A stretch of DNA of 64,000 bases from HLUCCA09 sp039822045. Lineage in GTDB: Bacteria; Pseudomonadota; Alphaproteobacteria; Rhodobacterales; Rhodobacteraceae. Shown in pieces: positions 1 to 8,648 of this stretch (position 1 is the stretch's first letter; the number at the start of each line of letters is the position of its first letter). The notes below the pieces were generated by a model. It made no database searches. It saw only the letters and a list, made by a program, of their open reading frames with translations, and had not been told where the DNA came from. The position numbers and the translations under genes were made by a program. The DNA lies in NCBI GenBank assembly GCA_039822045.1, contig JBCBMY010000021.1, positions 1 through 64,000 on the forward strand, given 5' to 3'.

Positions 1-148
1 CCGAACCGGTGCGCCGCGCCCGATCTGTCCACTTCACGACGCTCGACGGCGCGACCCCGAAACGGGCCGCTACACTACGGCAGCTCTCGCCAGATCGCAT
101 CGCCGCAACGACGCGTTCCCGAAGAGCGTCTGAGTAAGGTCTCGTCAT
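1..148 (-). CDS. IS630-family transposase, N-terminal fragment (cut by window edge)
   Basis: The visible 49 codons begin MTRPYSDALRERVVAAMRSG and continue with GESCRSVAARFGVAPSSVVK. This is the helix-turn-helix DNA-binding head typical of IS630/Tc1-mariner transposases. The catalytic DDE part lies beyond the left edge. A strong GGAGGAGG ribosome site sits about 8 bases before the ATG. The gene reads away from the neighbouring enzyme gene, so the element end should lie between 149 and 239. Seen: HTH sequence and start. Known: IS630 family architecture. Whether the copy is intact cannot be judged here. Confidence 0.8.
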   Translation of the reverse strand, partial: MTRPYSDALRERVVAAMRSGESCRSVAARFGVAPSSVVKWTDRARRTGS

Positions 149-176
149 CCATGCTGGCCTCCTCCACCAGTATGGA

Positions 177-224
177 GTCTGAATCACAAGCGAACCCAGA
201 TGGGAATCCCAATTCGATTCAGAC
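177..224. repeat. Probable IS630 terminal region with nested inverted repeats
   Basis: GTCTGAATC at 177-185 is matched in inverted orientation by GATTCAGAC at 216-224. A second dyad, TGGGA-A-TCCCA, lies inside at 201-211. The position, 30-80 bp upstream of the transposase start, is where the terminal inverted repeat of an IS630 element would be. The partner end is outside the window, so the element boundary and TA target duplication cannot be confirmed. The structure could also serve as the transposase operator. Confidence 0.5.
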
Positions 225-239
225 AAAACCTGAAACGCT

Positions 240-1343
240 CTAGGGCGCGTCGCTGCACCGGTAGTGCGACCGGGCGAGCCACTCCGGGCTGATCTCAATC
301 CCCCATCCCGGCCGGTCGGTCACCCGGGCCTGGCCGTCCTCGATGGCGTAGGGATCTTCGACGAAGAGCCCGTCCTGCCAAGGGTAGTAGTCGGGCCCCT
401 CGATGGCGAATTCCAGGTACTTTCCGCGGTTCGGGATGGCCCGGAGCAGGTGCATCGTGAAGAGCGTCACGAGCGACAGGTTGGCGCAATGGGGCGTCAC
501 GGGAAGGCCCGCGGCCTCGGCCATGCGACAGACCCGGAGCGTGCGGCAGATGCCGCCGAGATAGAGAATGTCGGGCTGCACGATATCGACCGCGCGCATG
601 TCGATCATCCGGCACCAGGTGGGCAGGTCGCAATCCTGCTCGCCCCCAGTGACGTCGATGTCGAGCGCCTCGGTCACCTGCTTTGTCTGTTCGAGCTCCC
701 AATAGGGGCACGGCTCTTCGTAGTGGCTGAAGCCGTGGTCCTGCAGGAGATGACCGACCTCGATGGCGCGGTCGGGGCGGTAGCAGGAGTTGGCGTCGAT
801 CAAGAGGTCGATGCCGTCGCCCATGGCGCGGCGCATGGTCGGGATGATCTCTTCGGTGCGGCCAGGCCATTCATCGCGGTTGCGGCCGACCTCGGCCCCA
901 GCGCGGACCTTGAATGCGTCAAACCCTTTCTCGTCGCGTAGTCGGACGAGGCGGGCGGCTTCGTCGGCCGGCGTGATGTCGCGCTTCATCGAGCTGGCAT
1001 AGGCGCGGATTGGGCCGGGCGAGCCGCCGAGCAGCTCGGCCACCGGTTTGCCGGCGGCTTTGCCGCGCATATCCCAGATCGCGGTGTCGAGCCCGCCGAG
1101 CGCGCGGCGGAGATAGGAGCCCGGGAATTTGTGCTCGCGCTCGGTGACGATATCGAGGAGGTCGTCGAGATCGGTCGCGTCCTGCCCCAGGACCCAGGGC
1201 GCCACCTGTCGGTGCAGCACCTGCGCGGTGATGTCGGAATGGTAAGTCGAGACCTGTCCCCAGCCTTGCGACCCGTCCTCGGCCGTGACGCGGACGAAGC
1301 CGACAAACTCGGTGCAGAAGCTCTCGATGCGTTTCAGTTTCAT
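240..1343 (-). CDS. Mandelate racemase/muconate lactonizing enzyme family protein (enolase superfamily)
   Basis: The 367-aa length is normal for an enolase-superfamily acid-sugar dehydratase or racemase. Visible barrel residues are the metal ligands D183 (LIDAN), E209 (HYEEP) and E235 (GGE), and a D258/H285 pair (QPD, TPHC) like the His-Asp dyad of mandelate-racemase-group enzymes. The usual K-x-K catalytic motif reads K145-V-R147, so the second lysine is an arginine. That argues against simple racemisation and favours His-based dehydration or another reaction. The start overlaps the stop of the upstream GMC gene by 4 bp (ATGA). It is the last gene of the 8366-240 operon, next to the IS630 end. 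The substrate is unknown. Confidence 0.85.
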   Translation of the reverse strand: MKLKRIESFCTEFVGFVRVTAEDGSQGWGQVSTYHSDITAQVLHRQVAPWVLGQDATDLDDLLDIVTEREHKFPGSYLRRALGGLDTAIWDMRGKAAGKPVAELLGGSPGPIRAYASSMKRDITPADEAARLVRLRDEKGFDAFKVRAGAEVGRNRDEWPGRTEEIIPTMRRAMGDGIDLLIDANSCYRPDRAIEVGHLLQDHGFSHYEEPCPYWELEQTKQVTEALDIDVTGGEQDCDLPTWCRMIDMRAVDIVQPDILYLGGICRTLRVCRMAEAAGLPVTPHCANLSLVTLFTMHLLRAIPNRGKYLEFAIEGPDYYPWQDGLFVEDPYAIEDGQARVTDRPGWGIEISPEWLARSHYRCSDAP

Positions 1344-2968
1344 GCCAGAGCCTTTTTCGCCCAGTCCTCGCGGATGAGGTCGCTGGCGCGTTCGCCGACC
1401 ATGATGGCCGGTGCGTTGGTATTGCCCGACGGGATCGTCGGAAAGATGGAGGCGTCGGCCACCCGCAAACCGTCGATGCCATGGACGCGCAGGCGCGGAT
1501 CGACGACCGAGGTGTCAGGATCGGTGCCCATGCGGCACGTTCCGCATTGGTGAAACACGGTCCAGCCATCGCGGCGGGCATGGTCGAGCAACGCGTCTTC
1601 GGTGGTCGCGACCGAGCCCGGGACCACTTCATTGCCCGTTACATCCCGCAGGGCCGGCATGGCCGCGATCTGGCGCATGAGGTGGACGCCATCGATCATC
1701 GCGCGGCAGTCGGCCTCGGTTGAGAGGTAGTTCGGATGCATGGCGGGCGCGTCTCGCACATGAGGCGACCGGATTTCGAGGTAGCCGCGGCTTGTGGGTT
1801 TGCAGGGATTGTAGCCAAGCCGGTAGGCCGGGAACGGATCGGGCCGCATCAGCGGGCGCGTGTTCTTGGGCGCGCGGCTGTAGGACAGCGGCGAGAAGTA
1901 GATCTGCATCTCCGGCGCGCCGGGTTGGCCGCGCGGGCTGACGAAACCGCCGGCTTGGTTGAGGCTCATCGAGAGGGGTCCGTCGCGGGCAATGGCATAG
2001 CGCAGGGCGGCCCGCGCCTTGCCCCAGAACGAGCGGAGATCCTGGTTGAGGGACGGAACGACCGACGTGAACATCAGATCGAGCGACAGGTGATCGGCCA
2101 GGTTGCGACCAACCTCGCGCAGGGCATGGACGATCGGGATGCCCATGCGCGCAAGGAGCGAGCCCGGCCCGACGCCCGAGACCTGCAGGAGTTGGGGCGA
2201 CTGGATCGCACCGCAGCAGAGGATCACTTCGTTCCGGGCACGCGCGCGGCGGCGCCGGCCCATCTGCCGGTACTCCACGCCGGTGGCCGTGCGGCCCTCG
2301 AAGAGGATCCGCTGGGCCAGGGCGCCGGTGCGAACGGTGAGATTGCGGCGGCGGCGCGCGGGCCGCAGATAGGCGCTGGCGGCCGAGGCCCGCACGCCCC
2401 GGTCGGTGGTGATCTGGTAGAAGGCCGCACCCTTCATCTGCGCCCCGTTATAGTCAGGAGTGAACTCAAAGCCGGCCTCGCGGGCAGCGCGGATATAGGC
2501 GTGCGTCAGCGGGTGCATCGCGCTGGAGACATCGGTCACAGATAGGGGGCCGGCGGTGCCGCGCTGCACATCAGGCGGGCCGCGCCAGGTTTCCATCCGG
2601 CGGAAGACCGGCTCGACATCGACCCAGCGCCAGCCCGTCGCGGCCTCTCCCCACTCCTCATAGTCCGCCGGGTGGCCACGGACATAGACCATCGCGTTGA
2701 TCGCCGAAGATCCGCCGAGCACCTTGCCGCGCGGCCAGTACATGCGTCGCCCGACGAGGCCCGGATCGGCCTCGGCTTCGAACTTCCAGTTGAACCGACC
2801 GTCATAGAAGGTTTTGCCATAGCCGATTGGCACGTGGATCCAAGGGTGCCGGCCGGTGCCCCCGGCCTCGAGCAGCAGGACGGTGTGGCGGCCATCCTCG
2901 CTGAGCCGTGCCGCCAGCGCCGAGCCCGCCGATCCCGCGCCCACGACGACGAAGTCGAACGTGTCCAC
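1340..2968 (-). CDS. GMC-family FAD oxidoreductase (choline/alcohol dehydrogenase-like)
   Basis: The protein is 542 aa. The N-terminal FVVVGAGSAGSALAARL is the FAD dinucleotide-binding loop (GAGSAG at 10-15), and LEAGG follows at the end of the second strand. The C-terminal GMC signature is present: FHQCGTCRMG near residue 473 gives the catalytic His, and SGNTNAP near 516 gives the Asn partner. The family oxidises alcohols such as choline, sugars and polyethylene glycol. The gene lies between the ABC permease (8 bp away) and the enolase-superfamily gene (4-bp overlap), so it probably oxidises the imported compound or its degradation product. The exact substrate cannot be read from the sequence. 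Confidence 0.9.
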   Translation of the reverse strand: MDTFDFVVVGAGSAGSALAARLSEDGRHTVLLLEAGGTGRHPWIHVPIGYGKTFYDGRFNWKFEAEADPGLVGRRMYWPRGKVLGGSSAINAMVYVRGHPADYEEWGEAATGWRWVDVEPVFRRMETWRGPPDVQRGTAGPLSVTDVSSAMHPLTHAYIRAAREAGFEFTPDYNGAQMKGAAFYQITTDRGVRASAASAYLRPARRRRNLTVRTGALAQRILFEGRTATGVEYRQMGRRRRARARNEVILCCGAIQSPQLLQVSGVGPGSLLARMGIPIVHALREVGRNLADHLSLDLMFTSVVPSLNQDLRSFWGKARAALRYAIARDGPLSMSLNQAGGFVSPRGQPGAPEMQIYFSPLSYSRAPKNTRPLMRPDPFPAYRLGYNPCKPTSRGYLEIRSPHVRDAPAMHPNYLSTEADCRAMIDGVHLMRQIAAMPALRDVTGNEVVPGSVATTEDALLDHARRDGWTVFHQCGTCRMGTDPDTSVVDPRLRVHGIDGLRVADASIFPTIPSGNTNAPAIMVGERASDLIREDWAKKALA

Positions 2969-2976
2969 CTTGGCCC

Positions 2977-3795
2977 CTACCGTTCGCGACCGAAGATCTG
3001 AGCGAGGGCCATGAGCAAGGTCGTGACCACGATCATCAGGGTCGAAATGGAGGCGATCGTCGGGTCGATCTGGTCGCGCAGAGCGTTGAACATGTTGCGT
3101 GTCAGGGTTGGGTTGTCGCCGCCCGAGATGAACATCGCGACGACGACCTCATCGAAGGAGGTCAGGAACGACAAGAGTGCGCTGGTGATTACGGCGAAGC
3201 GGATTTGGGGCAGTGTGATGGTCAGGAACGCCTTCCAACGCGGCGCCCCCAGCGAGCGGGCTGCGTTTTCCTGGTTCATGTCGTAGCTCTTGAGCGCCGA
3301 ACCTGTGACGATGACCACGAGCGGGATAGCCAAGAGGGTGTGGGCAAGGACCAACCCGGTGATCGTGTAGAGGATCTTGAGCTTCACGTAGGCGTAGAAG
3401 GCTCCGATGGCGACCAGGACGACGGGCACCATCATCGGCGTGATCAGAAGCACAAACGCCGCGCGCAGATAAGGCAGGCGCGAGGCGTGCAAGCCATAAG
3501 CCGCCAGCACGCCGATGGGCGTGGCGACCAACATCGTGAGGATCGCGGCGGTAAACGAGGTGCGCGTGGCCAGCATCCATTCGGGCGAGCCGAAATAGTG
3601 CTGGTACCACCGGGTCGACCAATTCTCGGGCGGAAACTCGAGATACTGCGAGTCCGAGAACGACATGGGGATGACGATCAGGGTGGGCAGCACCAAGAGG
3701 ATCATAGTGATCCCGGCGAAGATATAGAGCCAGAGACGCTGGCCGTGGGTGACCTGCGTCTCGGAGGCGGGGCTGCGCAGCCAGCTGAGGATCAA
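2977..3795 (-). CDS. ABC transporter permease, PotC-like (spermidine/putrescine family)
   Basis: This is a 272-aa inner-membrane permease of the binding-protein-dependent (MetI-like) family. It has about six hydrophobic segments and an EAA-type loop (ENAARSLGAPRWKAFLTITL) that contacts the ATPase. I chose the TTG at 3795, which overlaps the stop of the upstream permease (TTGA), because no ATG occurs before the first membrane segment. A longer frame reading further upstream only shadows the other permease gene. It pairs with the permease at 3792-4721 and the ATPase at 4726-5874. Confidence 0.85.
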   Translation of the reverse strand: MILSWLRSPASETQVTHGQRLWLYIFAGITMILLVLPTLIVIPMSFSDSQYLEFPPENWSTRWYQHYFGSPEWMLATRTSFTAAILTMLVATPIGVLAAYGLHASRLPYLRAAFVLLITPMMVPVVLVAIGAFYAYVKLKILYTITGLVLAHTLLAIPLVVIVTGSALKSYDMNQENAARSLGAPRWKAFLTITLPQIRFAVITSALLSFLTSFDEVVVAMFISGGDNPTLTRNMFNALRDQIDPTIASISTLMIVVTTLLMALAQIFGRER

Positions 3796-4721
3796 TGCCC
3801 GCCCCCCGTCATGTTGTCGAGCTTCAGGAACCGCGAGGCGACCCAGAGCACGGCAAGTGTGAGGACCAGAAGCACAACGCCCAGCGCGCTGGCAGCGCCC
3901 CAGTTCACGAAGAGCTCGATGTTCGAGACGATCTTCATCGATACCATGATCACCTTGCCGCCGCCCAGCACCGCGGGCGTCACGAAGAAGCCAAGGCACA
4001 GGATGAAGACCATGAGCGATCCGGCGAAGAGCCCGGGCGTGGAAAGTGGGAAAAACACAGTCCAGAAGGCGCGGACCGGGCTGGCGCCGAGGTTTGCGGC
4101 GGCCTTGAGGTAGTCCTTGGGGATCGCCTTCATCGTGGCGTAGACCGGCAGGATCAGGAACGGCAGCATGATGTGAACCATGCCGATGAGAGTGCCGTTG
4201 AGATTGTGGACGATCTTGATCGGCTCGTCCCAGAGACCGAGTGAGATCGCCCAGTTGTTCACCAGCCCGTTCTTCTGCAGCAGGACGAGCCACGCATAGG
4301 TGCGCACCAGCAGTGACGTCCAGAACGGCAGGAGCACCGTGATGAGGCAGACGTTGGCCCATCGGTCGGGCAGCTGGGACATGAAGTAGGCGAGCGGGTA
4401 TCCGATGAGGATGCAGAGGAGCGTGGTGAGGAAGCTCACCTCGAAGGTCGTCTGGAAGATCCGCGCGTAGGACTTGCTGTTGATCATCCGCTCATAATTC
4501 TCGAGCGAGAACGTGCCGTCGGCGCCGATAAACGAAACGTAGAAGAGCCAGCCAACGGGAATGACGAGGATGATCAGCACGATGAGGAGCGCAGGAGACG
4601 CGAGGCCGAAGAGGGCCAAGCGCTCGCGGCGCTCGTCCATCCGCAAGCCATGGGCGTTGGCGCCGTCCTCTGCCGCGGGTTCCGTGCCCAGGCGGGCCGT
4701 GTCGAGATCGGAGACCGCCAT
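3792..4721 (-). CDS. ABC transporter permease, PotB-like
   Basis: This 309-aa permease has a roughly 30-residue hydrophilic N-terminus before the first membrane segment (ALFGLASPALLIVLIILVIP). The EAA loop is recognisable at LKAAANLGASPVRAFWTVFF. Periplasmic and membrane segments resemble PotB/PotH-type subunits, which import polyamines, betaines or related cations. It lies 4 bp downstream of the ATPase gene and overlaps the next permease. The two permeases should form the heterodimeric channel. Confidence 0.88.
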   Translation of the reverse strand: MAVSDLDTARLGTEPAAEDGANAHGLRMDERRERLALFGLASPALLIVLIILVIPVGWLFYVSFIGADGTFSLENYERMINSKSYARIFQTTFEVSFLTTLLCILIGYPLAYFMSQLPDRWANVCLITVLLPFWTSLLVRTYAWLVLLQKNGLVNNWAISLGLWDEPIKIVHNLNGTLIGMVHIMLPFLILPVYATMKAIPKDYLKAAANLGASPVRAFWTVFFPLSTPGLFAGSLMVFILCLGFFVTPAVLGGGKVIMVSMKIVSNIELFVNWGAASALGVVLLVLTLAVLWVASRFLKLDNMTGGGH

Positions 4722-4725
4722 CGCC

Positions 4726-5874
4726 CTAGGCCTCGCCCGCGATAATCACGGTGTCACCGGGATCGAGGCCCAGCCGCACCCGTTCTCCGGATTTCGGAAG
4801 GTCGGCGAACGTGCCCGTCCGATTGGCGCCGCGCACCGCAAGGTCGGTGCCGTCCTTGAGCGTGGCGTAGAGCAGAAAGCTTTCACCTTGATAGACGAGA
4901 TCGGTGACGGCGGCCTCGAACACGTTCATCCCGTCGGCCGCGCCGTTGGCGACGATCTGCACGCGTTCGGGCCGGACCATGAGCGAGAGCGCGCTGCTTT
5001 CGGGCACGGGACGGGTTGTTTTCAGAGACGTACCGGCCGCCATCAGGGCGCCATCGGCGCGCGTGATGTCGATGAACGAGGAATCGCCGATGAAGTCGGC
5101 CACGAACTTGTTCTCGGGCTGATCGTAGAGCCTCTCCGGCGAGGCCACTTGCATGATGCGCCCGTGGTTCACGACCGCGATCCGGTCGGACATGGTCAGC
5201 GCCTCGCGCTGGTCATGCGTGACATAGACAGTCGTCATGCCGAGCTTCTCGTGGAGATGGCGCAGCTCGATCTGCATCCGGTCGCGGAGCTTCTTGTCGA
5301 GCGCCGAGAGCGGCTCGTCCATGAGGAGGATGCGGGGCTCAAACGCGATGGAGCGGGCAAGTGCCACCCGCTGCCGCTGGCCACCGGACAGCTGGTCGAT
5401 CCGGCGCTCGCCATAGCCGCCGAGCTGCACGGTATCGAGGGCGCGTTCGACCCGCTCCTCCATCTCGGCCTTTGGCATCTGGCGCAGGCGCAGCGGATAG
5501 CCGACATTGCCGGCTACGGTCATGTGCGGGAAGAGCGCATAGTTCTGGAACACCATGCCGACGTCGCGCAGATGCGGCGGGGTGCGGATCATCTCGGTGT
5601 CGCCGAACCTGAGACTGCCGCTATCGGGCCGTGTGAACCCTGCGAGCACCATGAGAAGCGTCGTCTTGCCAGAGCCCGACGGGCCCAGAAGCGTCATGAA
5701 TTCACCGCTCTCGACGTCGAGCGAGACATCATCAAGCGCATGGACCGACCCGTAGGTCTTGGTCACGTTGCGCACGGTGATCGGCAGTGCGTCGGTGGGG
5801 GAAGTGCTCAAGGATCTGCTCCCGTCCGTCGTGCCGCGGGCAGTGACGCCGCCCGCGGCCAGGTCAGATGACAT
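4726..5874 (-). CDS. ABC transporter ATP-binding protein, PotA-like
   Basis: The protein is 382 aa. The ATPase domain carries Walker A GPSGSGKT (64-71), a Q-loop at VFQNYALFPHMTV (about 108-120), the signature LSGGQRQRVALARS (162-175), Walker B ILLMDEP (182-188) and an H-loop at TVYVTHDQREALTMSDR. The last roughly 130 residues form the TOBE/OB regulatory domain usual for the PotA/UgpC group. The first 30 residues are a low-complexity extension. It powers the two permeases encoded downstream. The closely packed order after the binding-protein gene indicates one transcript. Confidence 0.92.
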   Translation of the reverse strand: MSSDLAAGGVTARGTTDGSRSLSTSPTDALPITVRNVTKTYGSVHALDDVSLDVESGEFMTLLGPSGSGKTTLLMVLAGFTRPDSGSLRFGDTEMIRTPPHLRDVGMVFQNYALFPHMTVAGNVGYPLRLRQMPKAEMEERVERALDTVQLGGYGERRIDQLSGGQRQRVALARSIAFEPRILLMDEPLSALDKKLRDRMQIELRHLHEKLGMTTVYVTHDQREALTMSDRIAVVNHGRIMQVASPERLYDQPENKFVADFIGDSSFIDITRADGALMAAGTSLKTTRPVPESSALSLMVRPERVQIVANGAADGMNVFEAAVTDLVYQGESFLLYATLKDGTDLAVRGANRTGTFADLPKSGERVRLGLDPGDTVIIAGEA

Positions 5875-5883
5875 GGGCGAAGC

Positions 5884-6924
5884 TCACTCGGTGAGCATCT
5901 CCTCGTACATCTCGGCGGCGATGGTCTCCCACTTGGCATACCATTCGAGCGAGACCGGAACCTGCAGCGCCGCGTTCTCGGGCGATGAGGGAAGGCCTGC
6001 AGCCGTCGCCGCGTCGATCTCTCCCGTTGCATAGGCCGCTTTGTTGGTCGGGCCATAGGTGATGTATTTGGGCAGATCGTCCTGGTACTCGGGTTTGGAG
6101 ATCTCCGCGAGGAACTCCATCGCAACGTCCTTGTTGGGCGCACCCTTCGGGACGCCGAAACAGTCGTAGTCGAGCAGCGCCTGGTTGAAGCTGTAGGCGA
6201 CGGCGGCGCCGTCCTTCTTGGCGTTGTCGAAGCGGCCATTCCAGCCGGTCGTCATGTCGACCTCACCGTCCTTCATCAGCTGGGCATGCTGCGCGCCTGA
6301 GGTCCAGAACACGTCGATATGCGGCTTGAGTTCGCGGATCTTGTCGATCGCGCGCTCGATGCCTTCCTCGCTGTCGAGCACGGTATAGACGTCTTCGGGC
6401 GCCACGCCGTCGGCCATCAGGGCGCCTTCCAGCGCGCCAGCGACCTTGCCGCGGTAGGCCCGGGTGCCGGGGAACTTCTCGACATCGAAGAAGTCGGCCC
6501 AGCTTTGCGGGCCGTCTTCGCCATAGGTGTCGGTGTTCCAGGCATAGACGGTCGAGAACACGTCACCGCCCACGCAATACTCGGTGTAGAGGTTGGGGTA
6601 GAATTCAGAGACGTCGATGACATCGTAATCCAGCGGCTCGAGCAGGCCCTCGGCCGCGGCGCGGGCGGCTGACCCCGAGCCCGAAGCCACGATGTCGAGC
6701 GTGACCTGGCCGGACGAGACCTGCAGACGCACGTCGGACATGCCGCCATAGGTCTCCTGTTTGACTTCGATGCCGGTGTTCTCGGCGGCCGGTTCGAAAA
6801 GCGCCTTGCTCTGGGCTTCCTGATAGGAGCCGCCCCACGATGCGATCGTGACCGTCCTGTCTTGGGCGAGGGCCGTTGTGGCGAGCAGCAGGGCCGCCGA
6901 AGTCGCAAGAATCCTATGAGACAT
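5884..6924 (-). CDS. ABC transporter periplasmic substrate-binding protein, PotD-like
   Basis: The mature 346-aa frame starts at the ATG at 6924, preceded by a clear GGAGG, and opens with a Sec signal peptide (MSHRILATSAALLLATTALA, cut before QDR). A longer frame upstream is not supported by a ribosome site. The sequence TVTIASWGGSYQEAQSKALF is typical of PotD/PotF and related binding proteins (SBP_bac family), which capture polyamines, opines or quaternary amines. It is the first transporter gene after the flavoprotein oxidase. Ligand identity is not determined. Confidence 0.9.
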   Translation of the reverse strand: MSHRILATSAALLLATTALAQDRTVTIASWGGSYQEAQSKALFEPAAENTGIEVKQETYGGMSDVRLQVSSGQVTLDIVASGSGSAARAAAEGLLEPLDYDVIDVSEFYPNLYTEYCVGGDVFSTVYAWNTDTYGEDGPQSWADFFDVEKFPGTRAYRGKVAGALEGALMADGVAPEDVYTVLDSEEGIERAIDKIRELKPHIDVFWTSGAQHAQLMKDGEVDMTTGWNGRFDNAKKDGAAVAYSFNQALLDYDCFGVPKGAPNKDVAMEFLAEISKPEYQDDLPKYITYGPTNKAAYATGEIDAATAAGLPSSPENAALQVPVSLEWYAKWETIAAEMYEEMLTE

Positions 6925-7028
6925 TGAGTTTGATCCTCCTCTGTTGTTTGGGCTGCCGATGCGGCGCCTTGTTTGTACTTTCACCATCTTTCCCGTCTGG
7001 CGGGCCGATGGAATTTCAGCCTGTGTCA

Positions 7029-8366
7029 CTATTGCGCAGCCCGCGCCATTCGATGCTGCATCCGGTCGCGCCATCGATACCAGGCCACGACAGGCGGCAA
7101 GAACCATGGCTTGCCGGTGTAGAGGGGCCGTGTCTGGAACGGGAGATCATCGAACGCCGTGGCGCCTTCGGCCAGCCCAAGAACCTTTTGCCCGGTGCGC
7201 ATGCCCAAATAGCTGGCCATCGACACGCCCGACCCGCAATAACCCATGGCGTAGTGGATACCGTCATGCACGCCGGTATGGGCCAGTTCGTCGAACGTGT
7301 AGGCGACCGTGCCCATCCAGGAATGCGTGATGGCGTAGTCACGCAAGTCCGGGAAGATCCGGCACATATCCTCACGCAGACGCGGGCCGCTGACCTTCGG
7401 GTCTTGCTCGGCGGCCGAGACCCGCCCGCCGAACAGAATGCGGGTTCGGTCGGGGGAAGCGCGATAGTAATAGACGACCTTGCACGTGTCGCTCGCGATG
7501 CGGTCGGTCGGCATCAGCCGGTCGACCAAGGCGCACGGCAGCGGGTCGGTTGCGATGATGTAGCTGCCGATCGGAATGATGCGGCGCTGGAGCCAGGGAA
7601 CGAGCGGGCCGCTATAGCCGTTGGTGGCCACGATGACATCGCGCGCCTTCACCACCCCACGGCTGGTGCGCACCTCGAAACCATCGGGCCGGCGGTCGAT
7701 GGTCAAGGCGGTGGTGTGGCCAACCACGTGCGCGCCGGCGCCCGATGCGGCGGCGAGCAGGCCGCGATGGTAGCGGGCGGGCTGGAGCGCGGCGTGCCGC
7801 GGAAAGACCAGACCGCCGAAATAGGCATCGGTCCCGATCTCGGCGCGCTGTTCGCGGCGGGGAACGGGATGGGCCTCGATCCCCTCGTCTCGGCCGAGGA
7901 TCTCGGCCTCGCGGCACAGCTCTTCGTAGCTGTCGGGGCTGTGCGCGGCATGGAACCGCCCGGCCCGCCGGAAGTCACAGGCGATCCCCTCGGCCTGAAT
8001 ACGCTCCTCGATCCAGGCCAGGGCGTTTTCGCCCTCGCGGCGGATCGCCTGGGCCTGTCGCTTGCCATACTTGGCCGAGAGCTTCGCAAGCGACGGCTTG
8101 ACGCTTGTGCTGATCTGGCCGCCGTTGCGCGTGCTGCATCCCGCGCCGGGCGTGCCGCTGTCGATCACGAGGGTCGACCGCCCGCCACGGGCCGTTTCGA
8201 TCGCCGCGTTCAACCCTGTATAGCCCGAGCCGATGACCATCACGTCGGTGCGTTCGGGCAGCTCAGGAGACGTGGGCGCCAAAGCCGGGAGGCCCTCGAG
8301 CCAGTAAGGCTCGAGGGTGAGTGCAGTCGATACCCCACCGCTATCGCGACCGTTCACAAGGGCCAC
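7029..8366 (-). CDS. FAD-dependent amine/amino-acid oxidoreductase (DAO family, PuuB-like)
   Basis: This 445-aa soluble flavoprotein carries VMVIGSGYTGLNAAIETARGG near residues 42-62 as the FAD-binding loop, followed by TLVIDSGTPGAGCSTRNGGQ. The latter segment is characteristic of gamma-glutamylputrescine oxidase-like members of the D-amino-acid oxidase family. Such enzymes oxidise secondary or N-substituted amines to aldehyde or imine plus reduced FAD. It is the first gene of the minus-strand operon with the PotABCD-like importer, so the imported ligand is probably an amine. The divergent LysR gene at 8649 is the likely regulator. Confidence 0.85.
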   Translation of the reverse strand: MALVNGRDSGGVSTALTLEPYWLEGLPALAPTSPELPERTDVMVIGSGYTGLNAAIETARGGRSTLVIDSGTPGAGCSTRNGGQISTSVKPSLAKLSAKYGKRQAQAIRREGENALAWIEERIQAEGIACDFRRAGRFHAAHSPDSYEELCREAEILGRDEGIEAHPVPRREQRAEIGTDAYFGGLVFPRHAALQPARYHRGLLAAASGAGAHVVGHTTALTIDRRPDGFEVRTSRGVVKARDVIVATNGYSGPLVPWLQRRIIPIGSYIIATDPLPCALVDRLMPTDRIASDTCKVVYYYRASPDRTRILFGGRVSAAEQDPKVSGPRLREDMCRIFPDLRDYAITHSWMGTVAYTFDELAHTGVHDGIHYAMGYCGSGVSMASYLGMRTGQKVLGLAEGATAFDDLPFQTRPLYTGKPWFLPPVVAWYRWRDRMQHRMARAAQ

Positions 8367-8648
8367 GCCGATCCTCCCAAGATCCGAACGGCATGGTGCC
8401 TCACACCGCGGACTCCCATCGATTTCTCGAAAAGCTTAGAAATGCGGCGGGACCGACACAACTCTTTCCCGAGTAACGGCCTATTCGATTTGCTTATAGC
8501 ACGGGCCCGGGAGAACCCGCGCCGCGCATTGGAGTGGGCCACCGGGCCTTGCGGGCAGGCGCTTGTTTTGCAGGCAGAAAGATATAAAGCTTGAGTATTC
8601 AGGGGGCGGCGTAGTTGTCGTTTGCATATATGTTGGGAGCCCGATCGG

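Noticed and set aside
2908..4113. A 401-codon plus-strand frame across the two ABC permease genes
   Set aside because: Low-complexity charged translation with no family resemblance; the minus-strand permeases are unmistakable.
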